Source: Novosphingobium sp.
GTDB taxonomy: Bacteria > Pseudomonadota > Alphaproteobacteria > Sphingomonadales > Sphingomonadaceae
Length of the DNA stretch: 10,794 nt
NCBI GenBank assembly: GCA_030830245.1
Contig: JAURNJ010000035.1
Coordinates: 1 to 10,794, forward strand
Direction: 5' to 3'
The notes beneath the pieces are model-generated. The model did no database searches. It worked only from the letters and a program-made list of their open reading frames with translations, and was not told the DNA's origin. This document shows positions 1-8,636 of this stretch, in pieces. The position numbers were made by a program, and so were the translations under genes. How positions within the stretch are numbered: the stretch's first letter is position 1; every line of letters begins with the position of its first letter.

Positions 1-1
1 G

Positions 2-1288
2 ATCTGGGTGGGGCAGTTGCTGGGCGAGGACGCGCTTGCCGCCACGGCCAATGCCAACATGATCATGTTCCTGTTCCTGACCGCGGTCTGGGGCTTCAGC
101 ATGGCCACCAACGTGATGATGGGCCAGCACTTCGGCGCCCGGGATTATGATGGCGCGCGGCGCAGCCTTGGCACTGGCATCGGGTTTTGCGTCGGCATTT
201 CCACCGTGGCTGCAGTGCTGGGCTGGATCTTCACCGACGAGCTGCTGCGCCTGCTTTCGACCCCGGCTTCGATGCAAGACTTTGCCCGCGACTACCTGCG
301 GGTCTCGTTCGTCTCGATGCCGTTTTCGACCTTCTCGATGCTGGTGGGCATCGGTGTGCGGGCAGCAGGCGACGCCAAGACCCCGTTCTACGCCATGATC
401 CTGACTTCGGTGCTGGCTATCCTGTTCAACCCCTTGCTGATCCTTGGCGTCGGGCCGTTTCCCGAACTCGGCATTACAGGCTCGGCGCTGACCATGGCCG
501 TCACCAACTTCATCGGCGCCATGGCCATGGTCGTGTGGATTTACTGGAAAGATCTGCCACTGCGCCTGCGCGGGCGGGAATTCGCCTATATCCTCACGGT
601 AAAAGACGAGCTTTCCTTCATCCTCAGGAAGGGCGTGCCGATGGGGGCGATGATGCTCATCACCTCGTCCTCATCGCTGGTCATGGTCGGCCTCGTCAAT
701 CGCGAGGGCGCGCTGACGGCGGCGGCCTATGGCGCGATGATCCAGGTGTGGAACTACATCCAGATGCCGGCGATGGCGGTGTCGATGGCGGTCAGCGCGA
801 TGGCCGCGCAGAACATCGGCGCGGGCCGGCATGACCGAGTGGCGCAGGTTACAAATGCGGGCCTTGCCATAAGCGTGGTGCTGACCACGGCGCTGCTCGT
901 GCTGCTGGTGGTGCTCGCCGATCCGATCCTGGCGCTGTTCGTGGGCGCGGACAGCAAGGCAATTCCGCTCGCCAAGCACATCCAGCTGCTGACGAGCTGG
1001 TCCTATGTCATGCACGCGCTGATGATGATCCTGGTCGGCGTGCTGCGCAGCTATGGCGTGGTGATGATCTCGCTGCTAATCAGCGGCTTCTCGCTCTACG
1101 CGGCGCGACTGGGATTCTACTTCGCGCTCTATCCGGCGATCGGTTCAGACGCGCTTTGGCTCGCCTTCGACTTTGGCGCAGGCATGGCAATGGTGCTGAC
1201 CTGGCTGGCCTATTCGCGCGGGGAATGGAGATTGCGCTTCGGCTTGCCGAAGACGGCGCCGCTCAGCCTGATTTCGACCTCGTCCTAA
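2..1288 (+). CDS. MATE family multidrug/Na+ (or H+) antiporter, 5'-truncated
   Basis: This is an inner-membrane exporter of the multidrug and toxic compound extrusion family, which expels cationic drugs or metabolites in exchange for Na+ or H+. The frame is open from base 2, reading Ile-Trp-Val-Gly-Gln, so the GTG at base 8 is probably an internal Val and the true start lies upstream of the window. MATE proteins are usually about 450 residues; 428 are visible, so only the first helix or so is missing. Counting the Val at base 8 as residue 1, the hallmark GQHFGA is at 39-44 and its counterpart in the second half, AAQNIGAG, is at 266-273. The segment VRAAGDAKTP is at 117-126, followed by N141-P142. 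About eleven hydrophobic segments alternate with short loops. It ends convergently on the HerA-like gene, and the two stop codons overlap. NorM and DinF subtypes cannot be told apart from this, and the substrate is unknown. Confidence 0.93.
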   Translation: MWVGQLLGEDALAATANANMIMFLFLTAVWGFSMATNVMMGQHFGARDYDGARRSLGTGIGFCVGISTVAAVLGWIFTDELLRLLSTPASMQDFARDYLRVSFVSMPFSTFSMLVGIGVRAAGDAKTPFYAMILTSVLAILFNPLLILGVGPFPELGITGSALTMAVTNFIGAMAMVVWIYWKDLPLRLRGREFAYILTVKDELSFILRKGVPMGAMMLITSSSSLVMVGLVNREGALTAAAYGAMIQVWNYIQMPAMAVSMAVSAMAAQNIGAGRHDRVAQVTNAGLAISVVLTTALLVLLVVLADPILALFVGADSKAIPLAKHIQLLTSWSYVMHALMMILVGVLRSYGVVMISLLISGFSLYAARLGFYFALYPAIGSDALWLAFDFGAGMAMVLTWLAYSRGEWRLRFGLPKTAPLSLISTSS

Positions 1289-2976
1289 CGCCCGCCTGCG
1301 CGCCAGCGCTGGACGGTGCGCGCCACCATTTCCTCCTCACCGCCGGAGTTGGTCCACAGGTGGCTGAACGAGGGATCCTCGGAAGCCGGACGCTTGAACT
1401 CTTCAAGGTCGTCGAAGGTGGCGCGGATCGGGATCGAGACGCCCTCGCCGCTGATGATGCATTCGCGGTTGCGCAGGGCCGGGATTGCGTCGAGGAAGCC
1501 GCGGCTGCCTTCGGGCATGGCCGCCTTGACGAAAGCCTGGTCGCGATCGTTGTTGAGGCGCATGGCGATGATCGTGCCGCACTGCGAAAGTACGCCTTCG
1601 GCAAGGTCTGACGGGCGCTGCGTGACGAGGCCCAGCGAGATACCGTATTTACGGCCTTCCTTGGCGATGCGCGAAAGGATCTTGCCGACCGAGGAACCAT
1701 CGACGTTCCTCTCGTTGGGAACGTAGCGGTGCGCCTCTTCGCAGACCAGCAGGATCGGGCGCGTCTTCTCGTCGCGGCTCCATATGGCGAAATCGAAGAT
1801 CAGGCGACTGAGCACGGCAACCACCGTGCTGGTGATGTCGGACGGCACGCCGGAAACGTCGATGATGGAAATCGGCTTGCCGCGTGTCGGCAGGCGGAAA
1901 ATCTTCGTCAGGAAGTCGGCCATGGTGTCGGCAACCAACATGCCCGAGAACATGAACTGGTAACGCGGATCGCCCTTGATCTCGTCGATCTTGGCCTTGA
2001 GCCGAAGGTAGGGCGCGACGGTGCGGCCCTTGTCCAGCTTGCCCATTTCGTTCTGCAGGATCGTCGACAGGTCCGAGATAAGGTAGGGCACCGGCGCATC
2101 GGCGGTAACCTTGCCCAGCTGTTCGGCGAGCCGGTTCTTGGCGCGCGCCTCCAGAAGGCACTTGCCGAGGATTTCCTCGTGCTCCTGCCGGTCCGGACCC
2201 TTGTTGGTGATGAAAACCTCGCAGTGCTCCGCGAAGTTCATCAACCAGTAGGGCATCTGCAGGTTGGTGACATCGAGGATCATGCCGATGTTGCGGAAGG
2301 CAGAGCCATATTCGCCATGCGGATCGATCATCACGACATGCGCTTCGGGCGAATGTTCGCAGATCTTGTGGAGGATGAGCGAGGCGCTGGTCGACTTGCC
2401 GGTGCCGGTAGAGCCGAGCAGGGCAAAGTGCTTGCCGAGCAGGGCATCGACATAGAGCCCGGCGCGGATGTCGCGCGTGGGATAGACATTGCCGATTTCG
2501 ATGCTTGCGCGCCCGTCGGAGGCATAGATCTGCTTCAGGTCGGCGCTGGTCGCCGGGTAGATATAGGCGCCGGGAATCGGATATCCGGTGACACCGCGCC
2601 GGAAGCTGTGGATGCGCCCGGTGAGCCGTTCCTGGCTGCCCTCGCCGACAAAGTCGACCGTAGCCAGCACACCGCCCGGAGTGGCGTTGTCCTGCTTCTG
2701 GCGGCGCACGCTGGCAAGCAGCCAGTTGCTGCCGACCCGGATCTTGACCTGGCTGCCGACCTGTCCTGCCAGCGCGATCGAAGGATCGGCGTCAGCCGCG
2801 CATTCCTGCAGGCGTTGCAGATCGAGTGCAATCTGCGCTTCCGAACCGCCAATTTCCAAGACCATGCCGATGGGGTCGCGGGAATTCTCTACCACGTTCG
2901 CATCGTGGGAAAACTCCCCTTCGCTCGCCACTTCGTCTGCATGGACGAAACCGGTAGCGCGCATATCAGTCATCAT
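1285..2976 (-). CDS. HerA-like ATP-binding protein (DUF87 / HAS-barrel AAA+ translocase)
   Basis: This is a cytoplasmic ATPase of the HerA/FtsK superfamily, whose characterised members are hexameric DNA translocases. It has 563 residues from the chosen ATG. Residues about 30-160 look like the N-terminal HAS-barrel. The Walker A GSTGTGKS is at 188-195, followed by MIDPHGEYGSAF from 216. The Walker B segment LLVCEEAH is at about 409-416, and the sensor-like TQRPSDL is at 452-458. All catalytic motifs are intact. The frame stays open to a TTG at 3009. I prefer ATG at 2976 or the adjacent ATG at 2973, because AGG lies 5-8 nt upstream of them. No NurA nuclease, Sir2 or other usual HerA partner is in the window, so its substrate is unknown. 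A role in DNA processing is inferred from the family only. It is last of five minus-strand genes, 69 nt after the TIGR02186 gene, and may have its own promoter. Confidence 0.9.
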   Translation of the reverse strand: MMTDMRATGFVHADEVASEGEFSHDANVVENSRDPIGMVLEIGGSEAQIALDLQRLQECAADADPSIALAGQVGSQVKIRVGSNWLLASVRRQKQDNATPGGVLATVDFVGEGSQERLTGRIHSFRRGVTGYPIPGAYIYPATSADLKQIYASDGRASIEIGNVYPTRDIRAGLYVDALLGKHFALLGSTGTGKSTSASLILHKICEHSPEAHVVMIDPHGEYGSAFRNIGMILDVTNLQMPYWLMNFAEHCEVFITNKGPDRQEHEEILGKCLLEARAKNRLAEQLGKVTADAPVPYLISDLSTILQNEMGKLDKGRTVAPYLRLKAKIDEIKGDPRYQFMFSGMLVADTMADFLTKIFRLPTRGKPISIIDVSGVPSDITSTVVAVLSRLIFDFAIWSRDEKTRPILLVCEEAHRYVPNERNVDGSSVGKILSRIAKEGRKYGISLGLVTQRPSDLAEGVLSQCGTIIAMRLNNDRDQAFVKAAMPEGSRGFLDAIPALRNRECIISGEGVSIPIRATFDDLEEFKRPASEDPSFSHLWTNSGGEEEMVARTVQRWRAGGR

Positions 2977-3023
2977 TTCAGCCTGCCTGGTTTTCGTGAC
3001 AGAAACCAACCTAGGTCTGCAGG

Positions 3024-3039
3024 GTTAAGATTGGCCTAA
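3024..3039 (-). promoter_or_regulatory. possible CtrA-like motif upstream of the HerA-like gene
   Basis: Read on the minus strand, the sequence is TTAG, seven bases, then TTAAC. The established alphaproteobacterial CtrA box is TTAA-N7-TTAAC, so eight of nine defined bases match. It lies 47-63 nt upstream of the preferred start of the HerA-like gene, in the 69-nt gap after the TIGR02186 stop. It is a near match only; the assignment to CtrA is inference. Confidence 0.25.
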
Positions 3040-3045
3040 ATCGGC

Positions 3046-3794
3046 TCAAACCAGGGCGAACAGCCTGCCCGCAATCCAGCCCATCATCACCGAAAGCATC
3101 ACCGCAGCGAGACCATAGAGGAACGACTGGTCTTCGGCGAAATTGGCAATGGCGCGCTCGAAGCCAAGTTTACGCACTTCGACTTCGCTGCTCGCCGAAG
3201 CGACTACACGACCATTGGATATTGCGAATGTTTCGGCTGTATAAGTCCCGATCGGCACGCTGGAAGGCAGGAAGATGCGCGCCTGATATAGCACCTGCTC
3301 CTTGACCGAGACGCCGTCCGGCGCCTCGCGATACAGGCCCCCGCGCTGGTTGAGATCGACAAGCCCCTTTGAAAAACGAAGCTGCTCGGCAGGATCGATG
3401 GCGCCGATTGGCGAAAGCTGGAGCCAGGAAAGGCCAAGCTCGTAAATCGCGGCGGTCTTGTCATCGACAATCTCGGCAATCGGCCTGGAAGAGGCAACGG
3501 CGTAATACGAAGGCGCCGAACGCAACTCGGTGCTCGCGGTATTTATCCAGATACCGGCGACCTTGGACTTCTCGCGCAGGACAATCGACTGGGTCGGCCC
3601 CTTGAGCACGACGACTATATCGTAATCCCGCGCGGCGCGCGTGCCATCGCGGCTGAGGATTGCGCCAAACAGGAGCAGTTCTGTGCCGGTAAAACCCTGG
3701 CGCAGCTGGATTTCGTGCTGCGACACCTCGGGCACGAGAATGGGATCACGCGCGCCGGTCAGCATGATAAGGGCGAGAAAGGCAAACAGAACTC

Positions 3795-3798
<4 letters not shown>
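3046..3798 (-). CDS. TIGR02186 / Alph_Pro_TM family membrane-anchored protein
   Basis: This 250-residue protein matches what I know of the alphaproteobacterial TIGR02186 family, whose biochemical role is not established. An N-terminal hydrophobic stretch (residues 3-15) looks like a signal peptide. The middle, about 20-210, is beta-rich and probably periplasmic, with typical family segments FTGTELLLFGAI (36-47), DIVVVLKGP (60-68), VAGIWIN (80-86), YYAVASSRP (98-106) and GLYREAPDGV (154-163). One transmembrane helix at about 226-247 anchors the C-terminus. The start is GTG, and its bases form GTGA with the TGA stop of the upstream TauE/SafE gene, a 4-nt overlap that points to translational coupling. 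A job as periplasmic partner or regulator of that permease is inference from this coupling. Family membership is fairly sure; function is open. Confidence 0.85.
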
Positions 3799-4709
<911 letters not shown>

Positions 4710-4756
4710 TGCCCCGCAAGGGCTAGCCTACCCCGGGGATATAGAAAAGGCGGCGC

Positions 4757-5914
4757 TCAGAAACCTGCGGAAAGAGTGACTGCAAGGCCCGAGCCGGGCT
4801 CGGCATCGCCAGCGACCCGCATCCTCCAGTCAAGCCCCAGCCGCGCCGAGGCAGTCTCGCCAACGGGCAGCCCAATGGTGGCGCCCGGTCCCAGGTCGAC
4901 ACGCGACGCGCCCTTCTGCGCACCCGCCCAGGCACCCGCCCCGGCCCGGAGCTCTGCCTTGCCGATCTGCGCAAACTTCCTGTCGATCCGCGCCTGCCCG
5001 TCGGCAAAGGCAGTCGCATTGCGCCCGCCGACATAGCCCGCCTGGCCGTAGAATTCGGCGCGCGCCTCGTAAGGCAGATCGATGGGCTGCATTTCGGACA
5101 CCACGAGCGCCGCCGGGCGCAGACGGGTCGCGCCCGACTGATCCGAAACCCGCAGTTCGGCCATGGCCCGCACCGGGAGCGAGGGTATCGGCCGCAAGGA
5201 CAGCCCGGCGGCTGCCTCCTTGTCGTGCGGCGAGTCGAGCGCCGTGGCAAGGCGCAGATAGGCTTGCGGCTTGTGCGCGCTGCTTTCCGAAAGGCGATAG
5301 CGGACAACAGCTCCGGCCTGGCTCGCGCCGCAGCTAGCAGGCATCGCGCCTGACGCCAGCGAGGCCTTCGCGCCATGCCGGAGCAGCAACCAGCCATCGG
5401 CAGACCAGCGCCGCGCAGCTACTGGCCCGGCACCAGTCGGATAGAACGGCGCGAGGGAGGGACGCGGCTTTGGCAAGGTCGCGACAGCAAACCCGCTCGG
5501 CAGCGGCAGGCGGGACAGCGCCGCCATCCACATCAACTGATGACCCGCAGCGAGACTGACTGGCAGCGGTTTGGCCCGCTGCGGCGCAGGCGGCACAATC
5601 GCCATCGGGCGGACTGGTGCCATGCGCGGCGCTGGCAATGGCGCGATCGGGGCTGCCGCCGGTATTTCGTGGTCAGTCGCATCGGCACTGTGAAGGCTGC
5701 CCACCAAGGGTTGCGGCCGTTCCTTCGCGACAGCCGGCGAATGCAAGGCTACCGGCGTCGCGGCGGCATAGCCCTGGGGCAGGTCGACCGCTCCGGCATT
5801 GGCAGGCGCACCGCCCATGTCGAACAGGACAATACGAGCCGCAACCCAAATCCCCAGGACCGCGCCAAGCGCTACCAGCGGCCTGCTCCGCCTTCCTTGC
5901 GCAGGAGCCATCAT
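4757..5914 (-). CDS. short NfrA-like outer-membrane beta-barrel protein (N4 adsorption protein A C-terminal type)
   Basis: This 385-residue protein is most likely the outer-membrane partner of the glycosyltransferase just upstream. A hydrophobic stretch at 12-31 follows an Arg-rich start; it could be a membrane anchor or a signal peptide cleaved after the AxA-like Ala-Asn-Ala at 38-40. Residues about 84-118 form a Pro/Ala-rich linker. The C-terminal part, about 165-385, alternates polar and hydrophobic residues like beta strands, has Gly/Tyr/Arg-rich segments such as QAGYVGGRNATAFADGQARI (291-310), and ends in Phe, the usual last residue of outer-membrane barrels. The ATG start overlaps the glycosyltransferase stop (ATGA). 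In E. coli, NfrA follows the same design but is about 990 residues with a large repeat domain, which is absent here. The NfrA link rests on gene order and the C-terminal pattern and needs a profile search. An unrelated barrel protein remains possible. Confidence 0.65.
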   Translation of the reverse strand: MMAPAQGRRSRPLVALGAVLGIWVAARIVLFDMGGAPANAGAVDLPQGYAAATPVALHSPAVAKERPQPLVGSLHSADATDHEIPAAAPIAPLPAPRMAPVRPMAIVPPAPQRAKPLPVSLAAGHQLMWMAALSRLPLPSGFAVATLPKPRPSLAPFYPTGAGPVAARRWSADGWLLLRHGAKASLASGAMPASCGASQAGAVVRYRLSESSAHKPQAYLRLATALDSPHDKEAAAGLSLRPIPSLPVRAMAELRVSDQSGATRLRPAALVVSEMQPIDLPYEARAEFYGQAGYVGGRNATAFADGQARIDRKFAQIGKAELRAGAGAWAGAQKGASRVDLGPGATIGLPVGETASARLGLDWRMRVAGDAEPGSGLAVTLSAGF

Positions 5915-7293
5915 GCCACGCTCTCGGCAGCCAGATGGGCGGGGTGGAGCGAGTGCGTCGTCTTGTCCCAGACAGTCGCAGTGCCGGCAAGCAAGCGGGC
6001 ATAGGCGACCAGCTCACGTCGCCCCGCCATGACCGCTATGACATTGGCGACAGGGATGCGCAGCACGGCAAGAATGCCCTCGGCAAGGCCATATTCGCTG
6101 GCGGTGAAGCCAAACCGCCACAAGGCGCGCCAGACAAATGCCGCAAAGCTGATCGCCAGCATCGTCGCCAGAAGGGGCGAAAGCGCGAGATTTTCCTGCC
6201 AGCCGGACAACCGGGCAATGCCGAGCACCGCTTCGATGAGAACAAGCAGATAGGCTGAGGCGAGGACCACTGCCGTCAGCAGCCCGCTCCGGTCACGCAG
6301 CGTCATCCACATATCGACCGGGCCGCCAAACCAGCCCAGCCGGTCCCACCCTTGCAAGGCAATACCATGGATCCAGCGCGCTTTCTGGCGCACGGAGGTT
6401 TCCAGCGTGGCCGGGAAATAGGCGCGTGTCGCAACCAAGTCACCCAGGTGATCGCGCACCCGCAGAAAGCGGCTCCTCCCACCGCTGCGCGAAATCAGCA
6501 GGCCAAGTTCATAATCCTCGGTCAGGCAATCGGCGGCAAACGGCTCGCCATGCGCCTTACCGGTCCGCTCGCGCGAAAGCGCAGCAAGCAGGTCGCGATC
6601 GAAACCGCAGCCCACGCCCGCTGCCGGGATCGCGGCGCCCAAGGCGTTGCGCACCACCATCGACTTGGCATGCGATTCGGCAAATTCGTCACAGTAGTGA
6701 CCGGCAACCCACGGCGAAGCGGACTGCGGCTCGGGCCTGACCGGCAGCTGGACGAACCGCGCGTATCGCAAATGCCGGTCGATCAAGGAGAGAGCGGCAG
6801 GGTGCACCCAGTCCTCCGCATCGTGCAGGACGATGCTGGCAAAGCGCTGTCCGCTGCGCTCCTCGTCGCGGCACATGGCGGCGTAAATCCGGTTGAGGCA
6901 ATCGGCCTTTGTCGTTGGGCCCGGGCGATCGTTGACCACGATGCGCACCCTCGGATCGCCCTTGGCGCCTTTCATTGCAGCCTTCAGGGTCTCCGCATCG
7001 TTCACATAGCAACCAACGTAGAGCGCCATGCGGCGTTGCGGCCAGGCCTTGAGGGTGTGCGCGATCATCGCCCCGATCACGTCCGCTTCCTGCCACGCGG
7101 CGACAAACACTGCGGTGCGGCGGGAAAGTTCGGGACTTTCATCGGAAAGCGCCAACACCGGTTCGCGCAAGCGACCGGTCAATCGCAACCAGAGGTAGCC
7201 GAGATCAAATGCCGCCTCGTCGAGCGCGCTGACGACAAACCAGAAGGCGGCAAACAGCAGCAGCTCGTGCTCGACGAGCACAAGGGCGGGCAA
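5911..7293 (-). CDS. NfrB-like membrane glycosyltransferase (GT2 family), lacking the MshEN domain
   Basis: This is an inner-membrane family-2 glycosyltransferase that probably polymerises and exports a polysaccharide. It has 460 residues. There is an N-terminal hydrophobic helix at about 8-34. The GT2 core has AAWQEADVIG (65-74), RPGPTTKADCLN (123-134), the acidic metal-binding LHDAED (156-161), the catalytic-base TED (258-260) and QxxRW as RQKARW (302-307). At least three hydrophobic helices follow at about 337-430, then WDKTTH at 442-447. These segments match my recollection of E. coli NfrB in order and spacing. E. coli NfrB (about 745 residues) continues after WDKTTH into a c-di-GMP-binding MshEN domain; this protein stops 13 residues later. 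The start is probably TTG at 7293, with GGGG six nt upstream. No ATG lies near the expected N-terminus; GTG at 7281 is an alternative. The stop overlaps the NfrA-like start by 4 nt. The product polymer is unknown. Confidence 0.88.
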   Translation of the reverse strand: MPALVLVEHELLLFAAFWFVVSALDEAAFDLGYLWLRLTGRLREPVLALSDESPELSRRTAVFVAAWQEADVIGAMIAHTLKAWPQRRMALYVGCYVNDAETLKAAMKGAKGDPRVRIVVNDRPGPTTKADCLNRIYAAMCRDEERSGQRFASIVLHDAEDWVHPAALSLIDRHLRYARFVQLPVRPEPQSASPWVAGHYCDEFAESHAKSMVVRNALGAAIPAAGVGCGFDRDLLAALSRERTGKAHGEPFAADCLTEDYELGLLISRSGGRSRFLRVRDHLGDLVATRAYFPATLETSVRQKARWIHGIALQGWDRLGWFGGPVDMWMTLRDRSGLLTAVVLASAYLLVLIEAVLGIARLSGWQENLALSPLLATMLAISFAAFVWRALWRFGFTASEYGLAEGILAVLRIPVANVIAVMAGRRELVAYARLLAGTATVWDKTTHSLHPAHLAAESVA

Positions 7294-7350
7294 CAGCTGC
7301 CCCGTAATGAAATCCCCCAGGCCTGCGACCTTGCCCCAGAATCTCCCGCG

Positions 7351-7366
7351 TTAACCAAAACTTGAC
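7351..7366 (+). promoter_or_regulatory. possible CtrA-like motif in the divergent nfrB-like/nhaA intergenic region
   Basis: The plus strand reads TTAA, seven bases, TTGAC, an eight-of-nine match to the alphaproteobacterial CtrA box TTAA-N7-TTAAC. It sits in the 134-nt gap (7294-7427) between the divergent glycosyltransferase and nhaA genes, 58 nt from the first and 61 nt from the second, so it could act on either. The TTGAC half can also be read as a -35 element, but no convincing -10 element follows at 16-18 nt. Apart from this motif I see nothing definite in the gap. Confidence 0.25.
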
Positions 7367-7427
7367 GAGCCTATTGTGAGTCGGTCGGCCTTGCAAGCGC
7401 TCTTCGGAGCGGTCATTAGACAGGGAC

Positions 7428-8636
7428 ATGCGCCGCGTCCGACACCTTCCGAACCTTGTCGCAACCCGGCTGCGTGCGATGCTGGGCGGCGATGCTGCGG
7501 CGGGCGTGATCCTCATTATGGTCGCCGTGGCAGCCATGCTCGTTGCCAATTCGCCGCTGACGCATGGCTATCACGAGCTGTTCCACGGCAAGCTGGCTTG
7601 GACTCCCATCGCCAAGCTCGACACGCTGCACCTTTGGATCAACGACGGGCTGATGGCCGTGTTCTTCTTCGTGGTCGGCCTGGAAATCAAACGCGAGGTG
7701 CTCGACGGCCAGCTCTCCAGCCCCGCGAAGCGGCGATTGCCGGTCGTCGCTGCAATCGCGGGAATGGCCGTGCCTGCGGCGATCTATCTCGCTATCGCCG
7801 GAGCCGGATACCCCGATCATCGCGGCTGGGCGATTCCCGCAGCAACCGACATTGCTTTCGCCATGGGGGTTATCGGCCTGCTGGGCAAACGCGTGCCGGG
7901 CAGCTTGCGGCTGTTCCTGCTCACGGTGGCAATCGTGGACGATCTCGGCGCCGTGGCGATCATCGCGCTGTTCTACACCGCGTCGATCAAGGTGTCCTGG
8001 CTTGCCATCGCTGTCGTGGTGCTCGGCCTCATGATCGCGGTCGGACGCCGGAGCCAGCACAGCTACGCGATTACCATCCTGCTTGCGATCGCGCTGTGGT
8101 ACTGTGTGCTCAATTCCGGCATTCACGCAACCGTAGCGGGCGTGGCGGCGGCCTTCACCATCCCGATGACGCTGGGCAAGGACCATGATTCGATGCTTCT
8201 GCGGATGGAACACGCGCTGGTGCCCTGGAACGGCTACCTTGTCGTTCCTCTGTTTGGCTTCGCCAATGCCGGCGTATCGCTGGCGGGGATCGGCCTTAGC
8301 GGGTTTCTCGATCCGGTGCCCCTGGCAATCGCGGCAGGCCTTTTTCTCGGCAAGCAGATCGGCATTTTCGCTGCGGTATTCGCTGCCGAGAAGGTGGGCT
8401 TCGCACACCCGCCGACTGGCGCAAGCTGGTCGCAGGTCTGGGGCGTTTCGGTGCTGTGCGGCATCGGCTTCACGATGAGCTTGTTCATTGGCGCGCTGGC
8501 CTTTCCCCAGTATCCGCTTCTGATCGAGGAAGCGAAGCTGGGTGTGCTCACCGGATCGCTGTTCTCTGCGCTGCTCGGCTTTGCAGTGCTGCGCTTCGTT
8601 GCCCGCCCTCCTGCCGAGGCAGGCCATCGCCCCTGA
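7428..8636 (+). CDS. nhaA: Na+/H+ antiporter NhaA
   Basis: NhaA exchanges internal Na+ or Li+ for external protons across the inner membrane and supports sodium and alkaline-pH tolerance. The protein has 402 residues, close to the 388 of E. coli NhaA, and about twelve hydrophobic helices. Diagnostic residues are all present: NDGLMAVFFFVVGLEIKRE (72-90, with the counterparts of E. coli Asp65, Glu78 and Glu82), ATDIAFA (139-145, Thr132/Asp133), the ion-binding pair in IVDDLGA at Asp171-Asp172 (Asp163/Asp164), SGIHATVAG (230-238, pH-sensor His225), FANAGV (278-283), GKQIG with Lys309 (Lys300), and VLCGIGFTMSLFIG (342-355). The first in-frame ATG after a stop at 7377-7379 is used. It has no well-spaced Shine-Dalgarno sequence, since AGGGA lies only 1 nt before it, so Met18 remains possible. 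It is divergent from the glycosyltransferase gene and 85 nt upstream of the SIMPL gene. Confidence 0.97.
   Translation: MRRVRHLPNLVATRLRAMLGGDAAAGVILIMVAVAAMLVANSPLTHGYHELFHGKLAWTPIAKLDTLHLWINDGLMAVFFFVVGLEIKREVLDGQLSSPAKRRLPVVAAIAGMAVPAAIYLAIAGAGYPDHRGWAIPAATDIAFAMGVIGLLGKRVPGSLRLFLLTVAIVDDLGAVAIIALFYTASIKVSWLAIAVVVLGLMIAVGRRSQHSYAITILLAIALWYCVLNSGIHATVAGVAAAFTIPMTLGKDHDSMLLRMEHALVPWNGYLVVPLFGFANAGVSLAGIGLSGFLDPVPLAIAAGLFLGKQIGIFAAVFAAEKVGFAHPPTGASWSQVWGVSVLCGIGFTMSLFIGALAFPQYPLLIEEAKLGVLTGSLFSALLGFAVLRFVARPPAEAGHRP

Noticed and set aside
1285..2976. HerA-like ATPase as part of an antiviral defence system
   Set aside because: No effector nuclease, Sir2 or other defence gene flanks it. The neighbours are envelope and transport genes and there are no signs of a mobile island.
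4721..4738. Two adjacent 8-bp palindromes, GGCTAGCC and CCCCGGGG, between the NfrA-like and TauE/SafE genes
   Set aside because: They have no loop and no T run, so they cannot act as an intrinsic terminator. Short GC palindromes are common at this base composition.
7362..7390. TTGACG as a -35 element of nhaA
   Set aside because: No A/T-rich -10 element follows at the correct spacing; the sequence there is TCGGCC.
7416..8627. A 403-codon open frame antisense to nhaA, and similar long antisense frames at 1729-3039 and 6352-7365
   Set aside because: They mirror the codon bias of well-supported genes on the other strand and are rich in Arg, His, Gln and Ala without any recognisable domain.
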